A stretch of 60,433 bases of DNA from Candidatus Moraniibacteriota bacterium (GCA_028711705.1 JAQTRS010000007.1:1-60433); one strand, 5' to 3'; positions 1 to 6,038 are shown, counted from the first letter of the stretch. Program-made: numbers and translations. Notes: generated from the letters alone by a model not told the origin.

Positions 1-81
1 TTCCCCGTAATCTTTGGCTGCTTCTTTGCAGTCTTGGCATTCCGGCCTTTCGTCCGGCTCTCCCCAAACTTCGTAGCTCAT
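1..81 (-). CDS. Junction-spanning small protein, N-terminal part
   Basis: ATG at 81-79 follows a GGAG ribosome site eight bases upstream. Twenty-seven codons run to base 1 and continue in the same frame at 60412, because bases 1-21 duplicate 60413-60433. The whole product is 113 aa and ends with TAA at 60152. The N-terminus is acidic and has a C-x2-C pair at residues 15 and 18; the rest is charged and helical. I recognise no family. It sits in the cassette-like row of small minus-strand genes, with an attC-like half-site just upstream (95-126) and a full attC-like site at its stop codon. Confidence 0.7.
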   Translation of the reverse strand, partial: MSYEVWGEPDERPECQDCKEAAKDYGE

Positions 82-94
82 CTTAATCTCCAGT

Positions 95-126
95 GTCTAA
101 CCCTGCGCTCAACCGGAGCGCGGTTA
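95..126 (+). repeat. attC-like half-site between two small genes
   Basis: GTCTAAC (95-101, fits RYYYAAC), seven bases, then TCAACC. This is the same R-7nt-L layout as at 59802 and 60035. It lies between the stop of the 124-315 gene (TAA at 126-124) and the start of the next gene at 81. The right half keeps CGGTTATAA but lacks a clear GTTRRRY core. GCGCTC/GAGCGC within it can form a hairpin. Confidence 0.45.
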
Positions 127-315
127 TAATACGGTTTCATTGTTCATGGGTTTCCAGGCCGAATGGGTTTTTGGCATTCCGCATTGGTAAAATTTTGCTT
201 TTATGCTGGGCGCGTATTCCCATGTCCTGCCGCACTCCGGGCATTGCCATAAAGTAGCGGTAAATGTCGCGATATATCCGCAGGCGCATTCAATCGTTTT
301 TGTCGTGTCAGTCAT
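124..315 (-). CDS. Small zinc-ribbon-like protein
   Basis: 63 aa. Cysteines lie in C-x-C (residues 10 and 12) and C-P-E-C (residues 25-28) arrangements, as expected for a small zinc ribbon, so a metal-binding or nucleic-acid-binding role is possible but unproven. The stop codon lies in an attC-like sequence, as is usual for integron cassette genes. Same strand and size class as the neighbours across the circular junction. Confidence 0.6.
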   Translation of the reverse strand: MTDTTKTIECACGYIATFTATLWQCPECGRTWEYAPSIKAKFYQCGMPKTHSAWKPMNNETVL

Positions 316-349
316 TGGTTTCCCAAAAATCCAAAAAATTAACAGCTAG

Positions 350-367
350 TGATCCACTGGTGATCCA
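350..367 (+). repeat. Left copy of 18-bp direct repeat, putative integrase arm site
   Basis: TGATCCACTGGTGATCCA occurs here and again, identical, at 567-584, on either side of the tRNA-derived attP core. Flanking direct repeats of this kind are typical arm-type binding sites for tyrosine integrases. The last seven bases also form an inverted repeat with TGGATCA (361-367 and 373-379). The rest of 316-465 is AT-rich and shows no gene. Confidence 0.6.
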
Positions 368-465
368 TTCAATGGATCAAACCATGCTACTACATGAGTA
401 AGCATAAAATATTTACTCATTATAATTCAAAGTCTTGTGAAATAAAGCATTGATTTTATTGGCTT

Positions 466-519
466 GGCGTGGGATTCATAACCCCAAGGTCGGTGGTTCG
501 ATCCCACCCATCGCCACCA
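466..519 (+). other. attP: attP core: 3' half of a tRNA-Met (CAU)
   Basis: The segment reads as a tRNA from the anticodon arm onward: loop TTCATAA with anticodon CAT, T-arm GGTGG-TTCGATC-CCACC (492-508), 3' acceptor strand CATCGCC, discriminator A and CCA (517-519). There is no 5' half, so it is not a functional tRNA. Phages that integrate into tRNA genes carry exactly such a 3' piece to rebuild the gene on insertion. It lies 110 bp before the integrase start and between two 18-bp direct repeats. Confidence 0.8.
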
Positions 520-566
520 AATAAATCAAAGACATATCAACTCTACAAAAACAATACCACGGCTTT

Positions 567-584
567 TGATCCACTGGTGATCCA
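567..584 (+). repeat. Right copy of 18-bp direct repeat, putative integrase arm site
   Basis: Identical to 350-367. The spacing, about 100 bp left of the tRNA piece and 48 bp right of it, fits P and P' arms. It could also bind the excisionase. Confidence 0.6.
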
Positions 585-630
585 CCGATAAATATTGCCG
601 CTGATAAATTTATCATTATAATCCAGCCTT

Positions 631-1593
631 ATGGCAACTTTTACCAAACGCGGCGACTCTTGGTTTGTCCGCATCCGCAGAAAAGGGCACAGCAGCATCT
701 CGCGGTCGTTCAACACCCGTTCCGAGGCCGAACGCTGGGCGTTGACGATTGAATCCGGCATGGGCGTCGGCACCTATGTGGATAACCGGGAAACCCTGAC
801 CACCACGCTGCATGAATGCCTGGAGCGGTATGCCCGCGAAGTCATGCCGCTGAAAAAAGGCGCGGCCAGGGAAGCCTACCGGGTGAAAATGTGGCAGGCG
901 GACAAGCTCGCGGTAAAAGCCATCGGCGCGATCAAGCAAACGGATATGGCGCGGTGGCGTGATAGCAAGCTGGCTTCCGGCTTGAGCGGAACCAGCGTCA
1001 AGCTGGATTTGTCGCTGCTGTCTCATGTGTTTACTATTGCCATAAAAGAATGGGGGTTCCCTTTAACAAATCCGGTGGCCATGATTCGCAAGCCCAAATC
1101 CGGCATGGCCAGAAACAGGCGGTTTGAGTCCGGCGAAGAAGAACGATTATTGAAATCGTGCAGCCCTGAACTCAAAGCGTTTGTGATTCTGGCTCTACAA
1201 ACCGGAATGCGCCGGGGTGAGCTATGTAGTTTGCGCCGATCCTGGATAAAAGGCCGGGTGGCGTATTTGCCTGATACTAAAAACGGCATGCCAAGAGCTG
1301 TGCCGTTATCAACACGGGCGCTAGAAACCATTGCATCCCTGCCTTTGCGCATTGACGGCGTATTGTTCGGGTTGTTGCCGGATGCCTATACCAAAGGTTT
1401 TATGCGGGCCTGCCGGAAGGCGGAAATTGTTGATTTTCACTTGCACGACCTCAGACACGAGGCCACCAGCCGATTTTTCGAGAAAGGGCTTGACGTGATG
1501 CAGGTTAAGGAGATTACCGGCCATAAATCGCTGCAAATGTTGAGTCGCTATACGCATTTAAAAACGGATGACTTGGCGCAATTATTGTGCTAA
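631..1593 (+). CDS. int: Tyrosine-recombinase integrase
   Basis: 320 aa. An N-terminal arm-binding region and a SAM-like core-binding region (about 60-145) precede the catalytic domain (about 165-320). Visible catalytic residues are R194 in TGMRRGEL, H272 and R275 in LHDLRHEA, H298 in TGHKS, and nucleophile Y307 in SRYTHL, so the enzyme looks intact. It would recombine attP (466-519) with the host tRNA-Met gene. Its 3' end overlaps the convergent excisionase-like gene by four bases. Start is the ATG just after the attP region; there is no strong Shine-Dalgarno. Confidence 0.95.
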   Translation: MATFTKRGDSWFVRIRRKGHSSISRSFNTRSEAERWALTIESGMGVGTYVDNRETLTTTLHECLERYAREVMPLKKGAAREAYRVKMWQADKLAVKAIGAIKQTDMARWRDSKLASGLSGTSVKLDLSLLSHVFTIAIKEWGFPLTNPVAMIRKPKSGMARNRRFESGEEERLLKSCSPELKAFVILALQTGMRRGELCSLRRSWIKGRVAYLPDTKNGMPRAVPLSTRALETIASLPLRIDGVLFGLLPDAYTKGFMRACRKAEIVDFHLHDLRHEATSRFFEKGLDVMQVKEITGHKSLQMLSRYTHLKTDDLAQLLC

Positions 1594-1814
1594 ACCGCCA
1601 GCCGTGGACGACCGCGCTTAGGCCTGTCGGCAATCCGGTCAGGCTCCTTCAAGCTTTCAGACCACGCTTCCAGATCCCGCACCCGCCAGGACTTGCGCCC
1701 GCCCAGGCGCACCGGCGCGGGGAATGTCCCGGCCTTGCACATGCGGTCGATGGTGGCCGGGCTGAGGTCTACGGCTTTCGCGGTATCGTTAATATCCAAG
1801 TGTAAAATTAGCAT
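1590..1814 (-). CDS. AlpA/HTH_17-type excisionase-like protein
   Basis: 74 aa, convergent with the integrase. A winged-helix MerR/AlpA pattern is visible: LDINDTAKAVDLSPATIDRM, then FPAPVRLGGRKSWRVRDLEAW, which is the classic wing of AlpA/Xis regulators. The C-terminus is basic. Position next to int suggests excision control. Its start overlaps the stop of a 21-codon upstream ORF (ATGCTAA), which suggests translational coupling. Confidence 0.75.
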   Translation of the reverse strand: MLILHLDINDTAKAVDLSPATIDRMCKAGTFPAPVRLGGRKSWRVRDLEAWSESLKEPDRIADRPKRGRPRLAV

Positions 1815-1873
1815 ACTAGTATCGAGGCCGTGCCGAACTCGGCCATCAGGCTGAAAAAGGTGGAGGTTTTCAT
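1808..1873 (-). CDS. Short ORF overlapping the excisionase start (possible leader or remnant)
   Basis: ATG after GGGGATTACC gives MKTSTFFSLMAEFGTA plus five residues, then TAA. The opening resembles the N-terminus of phage HTH proteins of the PrtN type (FxLMAxFG), so it may be a decayed remnant or a leader peptide coupling translation to the downstream AlpA-like gene. Too short for more. Confidence 0.35.
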   Translation of the reverse strand: MKTSTFFSLMAEFGTASILVC

Positions 1874-1902
1874 GGTAATCCCCTCGTCAATAAATTCTTG
1901 AA

Positions 1903-2346
1903 TGGCTCGCTCAAAACTAATGTTTCTGTGTTTGGCTGCATGGCTCGCTCCCCTAGTCTGTTTCTGTTTTTTCCCATTGGCTCGCTAACAATATTTGTTT
2001 CTGATTTTTTTCAATGGCTCGCTACATTCTTATGTATCCGGTTGATTAATTGGCTCGCTAAGCATTATTGTTTCTGTTCGCATCCCTTGGCTCGCTAAGT
2101 TTAGCTGTTTCTGTTTTTTGTTTATGGCTCGCTAACTTTACCTGTTTCTGTTTGGGTTATATGGCTCGCTTGTTTTGAATGTTTCTGTTTTCCTATGATG
2201 GCTCGCTAAAAACGGCTGTTTCTGTTTGGTTTCATTGGCTCGCTAGGCTTTGCTGTTTCTGTTTTATTGACTTGGCACGCTAAATAATGCTGTTTCTGTT
2301 TATGAATTATGGCTCGCTAAGCAACAATGTTTCTGTTTTCTCAAAC
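1903..2346 (-). repeat. TIGR-like dual-spacer array, left (12 units)
   Basis: Read on the plus strand, each unit is TGGCTCGCT (R1), 9 variable bases (A), TGTTTCTGTT (R2), 9 variable bases (B). R1 starts at 1903, 1941, 1978, 2015, 2051, 2088, 2125, 2162, 2199, 2236, 2273 and 2310: the period is 37 bp in nine of eleven intervals, with one of 38 and one of 36. Every A segment is exactly 9 nt, for example cccctagtc, aagcattat, aactttacc, aaaaacggc. B is 9 nt except unit 1 (10) and unit 4 (8, with R2 degraded to tgtatccggt). Unit 11 has R1 variant TGGCACGCT. The array ends 14 bp from the tas stop codon. Minus strand is assigned because tas is there and because only that transcript (CAGAAACA, AGCGAGCC) carries GA steps as in box C/D kink-turns; this is inference. 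Confidence 0.85.
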
Positions 2347-2359
2347 CGGCAAAATTCAA

Positions 2360-3247
2360 TCAGGCGGCTTTGCTGTGGACAAGGCCCAGCTTTTCCTCGG
2401 CGTAACGCGAGCGCACCGGCAAGCCTTCAATCGTGCGCCAGGTTGTCCAGCAATCCGCTAAAAACTCCTTGATCATATAGCGGGTCGCCATATTATGAAG
2501 ATGGCCCTTGGTCTTGTCTTGATGCTTCGGATGGTGTTGCAGGCGGTGTTTATAGCCGTCGTAAATGTCCCGGTACGGCCCGCCCAGTTTGATGAAACTC
2601 GCGCCTAACACGCCGACCATTTTGGTTTTCAAAAACGGATTAAAGGTAATGCCCACCGTGTCCACGGCAGCGCCGTCCCGGTTGACATAGGTTTTCGGCG
2701 TCAAGTGGTGTTTCTTACGGCAGCGGCCTTCTTCCAACGTGTCACCGTCAGCGTTTTCCGAGACCACGACATCGAGGCCCGCGTATTTCCACAGGGCGCT
2801 GATGGAATTGCATTTGTGAATATCGATTTCCGCAATCATCACCGCCGCCATCATCGGCCCCACGCCTCTTACGCCTTTCAGCCAGTCGTAAATCGGGTAG
2901 TTGTCCAGCTCGATTTCCAGCAGCCGGATATGGGATTTTTCCGAGTCGATTAGCTGCTCGTAGGATTTAATCAGCAGCACTTCGCCGCTCGAAGTCAGCA
3001 ACTGCGAGTCCGGCTTGAAGTGTTTGGTGACGCGCTTGACGCCGTCGGTGATCAGTTTATACTCGCCGCGCAACTGTTCCAGCACGGCGGCGGCTTTCTC
3101 GTTCTTCTCGCTGTCCTCGGCCTCCCCCGGCGCGATGCCCAGCTTGTCCCGAAAGGCCGCGACAATGCGGTTGCCGGACTGAATGCGTAGTTTTTGCAAT
3201 TGGTACAACGAATGCACCGATACTCTGAGCAAGGATTCGGTTTTCAT
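2360..3247 (-). CDS. Nuclease-less Nop/IS110-C-terminal-like protein, TasA-like
   Basis: 295 aa. Residues 40-118 are charged and probably coiled coil. Residues 119-160 carry the signature shared by IS110-family C-terminal (Transposase_20) domains and Nop-type proteins: YDWLKGVRGVGPMMAAVMIAEI, then SALWKYAGL. The C-terminus is basic (about 176-270, KGHLHNMATRYMIKEFLADCW). IS110 transposases carry an N-terminal RuvC-like DEDD domain; here there is no room for one and no acidic catalytic motif, and there is no HNH. With dual-spacer arrays on both sides, the best fit is the Tas protein of a TIGR-Tas system, of the form without a nuclease. Automatic pipelines would probably call it an IS110 transposase. 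Expected role: bind processed dual-guide RNAs and scan DNA, perhaps for silencing rather than cutting. Confidence 0.8.
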   Translation of the reverse strand: MKTESLLRVSVHSLYQLQKLRIQSGNRIVAAFRDKLGIAPGEAEDSEKNEKAAAVLEQLRGEYKLITDGVKRVTKHFKPDSQLLTSSGEVLLIKSYEQLIDSEKSHIRLLEIELDNYPIYDWLKGVRGVGPMMAAVMIAEIDIHKCNSISALWKYAGLDVVVSENADGDTLEEGRCRKKHHLTPKTYVNRDGAAVDTVGITFNPFLKTKMVGVLGASFIKLGGPYRDIYDGYKHRLQHHPKHQDKTKGHLHNMATRYMIKEFLADCWTTWRTIEGLPVRSRYAEEKLGLVHSKAA

Positions 3248-3249
3248 AA

Positions 3250-3444
3250 GGTCTCGCTAATTAATTAAGGTTGTGGGTTGGGTTGAATGGCTCGCTGTCC
3301 GGGTGTGTTTCCGGTTGGCAATCCTGGCTCGCTCGTCATGCCTGTTTCTGTTTCCCTTGCCTGGCTCGCTGGATATTATTGTTTCTGTTCAAAGTCCCTG
3401 GCTCGCTAAATCAATATGTTTCCGGTTGGACGAATTGGCGCGGT
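3250..3444 (-). repeat. TIGR-like dual-spacer array, right (4 units plus degenerate ends)
   Basis: Same orientation as the left array. R1 TGGCTCGCT at 3288, 3325, 3362 and 3399, exact 37-bp period. A/B pairs: gtccgggtg/tggcaatcc, cgtcatgcc/tcccttgcc, ggatattat/caaagtccc, aaatcaata/tggacgaat. R2 is TGTTTCTGTT in the middle units but TGTTTCCGGT in the outer two. A decayed unit (gtctcgct at 3251) abuts the tas start, and a decayed R1 (TGGCGCGGT, 3436-3444) closes the array against the Gp157 stop codon. On the minus strand this array precedes tas and could be co-transcribed with it. Confidence 0.83.
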
Positions 3445-3446
3445 TT

Positions 3447-3929
3447 TCATTTGATCACCAAGGCCCAGCCGTTTTCGATATGCGCGCCGGGCACGTCGCC
3501 GGCGACCTTGATCGCCAGTTTGTTGATAAATTTGCTTTCCCGGATTTCGGTGAACGCGTCGGGTATCAAGGCCTCATCATCGATAATGACGCGGCCCGAG
3601 GTTTTACGCAGACTCACCTCGAATTCGGGGCAGCTTATTTTTGAGATGGCGCAGGCCAACATGTTTTCCTTTAAGTAGTCTTTTAGTCTTTCTGACTTGT
3701 TTTTTATCGCTTCCCTGCGTTTTCTCATTTTTTCCTCAGCCTCCTTAATCATGCGTTCTTCTGCATCGAGGTTTTGGAAATACCGGGCAATATTTTTCGC
3801 CTTCATTTCAATGTCACCTGACAAAGACTCCAAGGTATCACTAAGTGCTTGCGGATCAATATCTTCCATTTCGGATAATTCCAAAAATGCACGTTGGTAT
3901 TGGGCTGCCAATTCATATAAATTATTCAT
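3447..3929 (-). CDS. Siphovirus Gp157-family protein
   Basis: 160 aa. Long N-terminal coiled coil (about 15-90) ending in KNKSERLKDYLKENML, then a beta-rich C-terminal half with FEVSLRKTSGRVIIDDEALIPDAF, the hallmark of the Gp157 family (phage proteins linked to phage resistance in Streptococcus; molecular role unknown). It closes the leftward early operon next to the annealing protein, a common phage pairing. Overlaps the upstream gene by eight bases. Confidence 0.85.
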   Translation of the reverse strand: MNNLYELAAQYQRAFLELSEMEDIDPQALSDTLESLSGDIEMKAKNIARYFQNLDAEERMIKEAEEKMRKRREAIKNKSERLKDYLKENMLACAISKISCPEFEVSLRKTSGRVIIDDEALIPDAFTEIRESKFINKLAIKVAGDVPGAHIENGWALVIK

Positions 3930-4152
3930 CTGAAAAAACCTTTTCTTTGTAAGCTGCTGATAAGCTTTTCTGGATTTGAATCAACGGTTTCCCGCAGTAG
4001 CAACAAAATCGCATGCCATTGGCTTCAGGAGTAGCTTCGACGAGACAAAATGAATCGCCGCAAGCCGTGTTGTACACGTCAGCATTTTCCCAGTCGTCCT
4101 CCTGACGCCAGCAGCAGCAGCCGCCGCCTAAGTCGTTGTCTTCACCGCTCAT
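3922..4152 (-). CDS. Small cysteine-rich protein
   Basis: 76 aa. Cysteine cluster GGGCCCW (11-14), further cysteines around 31-36 and a CCYCGKP knuckle near residue 51. This suggests metal binding, with a zinc ribbon near the C-terminus. No family recognised. Overlaps both neighbours by a few bases, so it belongs to the early operon. Confidence 0.65.
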   Translation of the reverse strand: MSGEDNDLGGGCCCWRQEDDWENADVYNTACGDSFCLVEATPEANGMRFCCYCGKPLIQIQKSLSAAYKEKVFSDE

Positions 4153-4787
4153 GCGGGCTCCCCGAGGAGTTGCGCCTTCCTAGTGTTCTTTGTTTCTAAA
4201 CAAAGCGGCTGCAAGGCCTTTGGAATAGTGCGCCAAACTTCGGCCAGTTGCGCGATGTGGGTCACGGCCTCGAGCTTGCCGCGCCAGTCGGCGATGAGTT
4301 TGGCCGCCTGCGCCTGTTTTTCATCGGCGCTGGGCTCTTGCGCTTCCGGCTCAACATGCAGCTCGCCCTTGTGCCACAAATCCAGGGCCGCGCCAAAGCG
4401 CATGGCGGCATTGCGCAAGGCGTCGCCAATGCGCTCTTTCATCGCGTCGCCGCCGGTTTTGCCTTGGGCGTCGCCATAGCCTAAGCGAGTCACGCCGCAC
4501 ACCGTCAGCTTTATCCACATGCCGCCGTTGCCATCGATCACCGGATAACCCTTGTCATCCAGCGCCAAGGGCTCCCAAGTCCAGGCCGGATCGCAGTCCA
4601 GCAGCCTGTCTGTCAGGGCCGCATGGCCGACATAGGATAAGTGCACGGCAGGCAGGCCGTGATAGCCGCCACATTCCTTGCAATTGCCTTTTTGCGAGTC
4701 CTTTTTGTAGGGCTTGGGCAGCTTGGAAATCTGGTTGTCTGGAAACGGCTTGCGCAATAATGCCAAGCCGGTTAGTTGTTCGCTCAT
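4149..4787 (-). CDS. Rad52/22-like single-strand annealing protein
   Basis: 212 aa from the ATG at 4787. Pattern typical of phage Rad52/22-type proteins: RKPFPDNQISKLPKP near the start, VGHAALTDRLLDCDPAWTWEPL, GGMWIKLTVCGVTRLGYGD and GDALRNAAMRFGAALDLWHK. The family anneals complementary ssDNA during phage recombination. A C-x2-C pair lies in KGNCKECGGYHG. An earlier in-frame start three codons up is possible, but the stop of the preceding 30-aa gene overlaps this ATG (TGATG), which favours this start. Likely partners are SSB, NinB and the DUF1064 nuclease-like protein. Confidence 0.85.
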   Translation of the reverse strand: MSEQLTGLALLRKPFPDNQISKLPKPYKKDSQKGNCKECGGYHGLPAVHLSYVGHAALTDRLLDCDPAWTWEPLALDDKGYPVIDGNGGMWIKLTVCGVTRLGYGDAQGKTGGDAMKERIGDALRNAAMRFGAALDLWHKGELHVEPEAQEPSADEKQAQAAKLIADWRGKLEAVTHIAQLAEVWRTIPKALQPLCLETKNTRKAQLLGEPA

Positions 4788-4879
4788 CACAGCCACTCCA
4801 AAAATACCGCCAGTAAAATAACCGGCGTCAGGATCACCAGGACGCCGTAGAAAAACATCAGTCTGAGTTCGCGGTTCAT
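4787..4879 (-). CDS. 30-aa single-pass membrane protein
   Basis: MNRELRLMF, then a hydrophobic stretch (FYGVLVILTPVILLAVFL) that would span the membrane once, ending EWL. Start overlaps the stop of the upstream gene and its stop overlaps the next start (TGATG both times). This tight coupling is the main reason to believe it. Function unknown. Confidence 0.6.
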   Translation of the reverse strand: MNRELRLMFFYGVLVILTPVILLAVFLEWL

Positions 4880-5088
4880 CAGAACACCCCTTCCTCAGCC
4901 CACGCCTCGACGGCCTGCGCCCGTGCGCTTAACTGCTCCGAGCGTTCGTACTCTGCGGCATAGCCCAAGTCGTAAGCGATGCCCTGGGGCGTGTGCGGCA
5001 GGCCCCGCGCCGCGTCAAGACGGCCCCTGATATGGTCGTTTTTATAGCGCAACGCTTCTATCTGCATCTGTAGATATAAGTCGCTCAT
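4879..5088 (-). CDS. Hypothetical early protein
   Basis: 69 aa, mostly helical, with AYDLGYAAEYERSEQLSARAQAVEAWAEEG in the C-terminal half. No family recognised. Overlaps the upstream gene by four bases (ATGA) and the downstream one by one. Confidence 0.6.
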   Translation of the reverse strand: MSDLYLQMQIEALRYKNDHIRGRLDAARGLPHTPQGIAYDLGYAAEYERSEQLSARAQAVEAWAEEGVF

Positions 5089-5354
5089 GCCGTCTCTCCC
5101 GGCGCGTTCAAGGCCAGCAGCTCCTGTTTGCGCTGGGCCAGTTGCTGAATCTCGACCATGGCCTGCTCCTGAATGGCCGCGATTTGCCGGTCCAGCACGG
5201 CCACCTCTTGCGTGATGACGGCGTCCTCCGGCAACGGCGGAAACTCAATGTCGACAAATTCCGTTAAGCGGACATAGTCGCGGTGCTCCGCGCACCAGTC
5301 GTCAGTAATGACTTCGTAATCCACGCGGATATTTTTATACTTGGCCAGTCTCAT
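5085..5354 (-). CDS. Hypothetical early protein with C-terminal coiled coil
   Basis: 89 aa from ATG 5354 (MRLAKYKNIRVDYEV). Residues 45-85 (ITQEVAVLDRQIAAIQEQ onward) are a clear coiled coil. A longer frame upstream to 5528 is open but overlaps the better supported 48-aa gene, whose stop overlaps this ATG. Function unknown. Confidence 0.6.
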   Translation of the reverse strand: MRLAKYKNIRVDYEVITDDWCAEHRDYVRLTEFVDIEFPPLPEDAVITQEVAVLDRQIAAIQEQAMVEIQQLAQRKQELLALNAPGETA

Positions 5355-5497
5355 TTCACACCTACCTGATAGGCCATAAAAAACCGATTCCGGCGCTTGT
5401 TGCGCCAGCATTGGGCGCGCGCCAGGCAGGTCTCCCGGCCCACCACCAGCGCCCGGCCGTCCACGAATTGTAAAAGTTGGTAATGCTTTTTGTTCAT
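5351..5497 (-). CDS. 48-aa basic hypothetical protein
   Basis: MNKKHYQLLQFVDGRALVVG, then a Cys/Arg/Asn-rich tail ending MAYQVGVK. Both ends overlap neighbouring genes by ATGA, giving continuous coupling through 5682-4149. Predicted from that layout and its preceding AAAATG context; no family. Confidence 0.5.
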   Translation of the reverse strand: MNKKHYQLLQFVDGRALVVGRETCLARAQCWRNKRRNRFFMAYQVGVK

Positions 5498-5682
5498 TTT
5501 CGTCCCCTTCTGTCTCGATTAAAGTCATATTCTTGTTGCGCCGCGTCCATCGCCTTATTCAGCGCGTCGGTGGCGTCGGTAATATGCCTGAAGCACAGCG
5601 AGCGCCCGCCCCCCGCGCGCCGCCGTAAGTCTTGCAGGCGCATTTTTGAGGCATACAGGTCATCCAGCAACGCTTTATCCAT
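5494..5682 (-). CDS. Hypothetical early protein, helical
   Basis: 62 aa; begins MDKALLDDLYASKMRLQDLRR, continues through a cysteine/glycine turn, and ends with a basic RDRRGRK tail. Stop overlaps the next start. Function unknown. Confidence 0.55.
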   Translation of the reverse strand: MDKALLDDLYASKMRLQDLRRRAGGGRSLCFRHITDATDALNKAMDAAQQEYDFNRDRRGRK

Positions 5683-5790
5683 CCGTTCCTTCGCCGGTGG
5701 TTAAAATTAAGGTTCCCGCCTCGCACGGGATCGGCGGTTCAGTGAAGCTACGGTCTCCGCGACGCGAGAAGCACTACCGCTAAGATTCGG

Positions 5791-5925
5791 TTATTCCAGC
5801 GCCGCCGACAGCACCAGGTCGGCGAACTCCTCCAGCTTGACTTCGTTGTCGCGAAGCTGGAGGTAAGCCCGGCGCTGGGGCGTGATGTCGGCAATCTCGA
5901 TGTCGTCAACGTGTTCTACTAGCAT
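5791..5925 (-). CDS. 44-aa hypothetical protein, first gene of the leftward early operon
   Basis: MLVEHVDDIEIADITPQRRA, then YLQLRDNEVKLEEFADLVLS. It is the first reading frame after the leftward promoter at 5958-5986. Acidic; may be regulatory, but no family recognised. Bases 5683-5790 behind it show no gene. Confidence 0.5.
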   Translation of the reverse strand: MLVEHVDDIEIADITPQRRAYLQLRDNEVKLEEFADLVLSAALE

Positions 5926-5957
5926 GATTAGTCTCGGTTTAGGTGGATGTTTGGTCT

Positions 5958-5986
5958 AATATAAACAAAAAGTTTGCACTTGTCAA
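5958..5986 (-). promoter_or_regulatory. Leftward early promoter
   Basis: On the minus strand TTGACA (5986-5981), 17 bp, TATATT (5963-5958): near-consensus sigma-70. It drives the run of minus-strand genes from 5925 towards tas. Both boxes are covered by repressor-operator-like sequences. Confidence 0.75.
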
Positions 5987-5998
5987 ACAATATGTTTG
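5963..5998. promoter_or_regulatory. Operators O-L (two sites)
   Basis: AAACAAAAAGTTT (5963-5975) and the dyad CAAACAATATGTTTG (5984-5998). Both recur at the repressor/cro control region (7342-7354 and, reversed, 7379-7393), so one regulator probably binds both regions, as CI/Cro do at lambda OL and OR. Confidence 0.65.
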
Positions 5999-6017
5999 TT
6001 TATTTTTCAGCAGGCAT

Positions 6018-6038
6018 AAAAAAACCCGCGTTAGCGGG
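6018..6038 (-). terminator. Rho-independent terminator of the repressor operon
   Basis: Minus strand: CCCGC-TAAC-GCGGG followed by seven T (6024-6018). It lies after the last gene of the leftward operon that starts with the repressor and keeps it separate from the early promoter. Confidence 0.75.

Noticed and set aside
1-21. Terminal direct repeat of a linear phage genome
   Set aside because: It is only 21 bp, an overlap length typical of assembly graphs, and a gene reads in frame across it; circular assembly overlap explains it better.
466-519. Functional tRNA-Met gene
   Set aside because: Only the anticodon arm onward is present; there is no D-arm or 5' acceptor strand.
2360-3247. IS110-family insertion sequence
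   Set aside because: The catalytic N-terminal domain is missing, no IS ends or target duplication are visible, and the flanks are organised dual-spacer arrays.
1903-3444. CRISPR array
   Set aside because: Two different short repeats alternate with 9-nt variable parts; spacers are far too short for CRISPR, repeats are 9-10 nt, and there are no cas genes.
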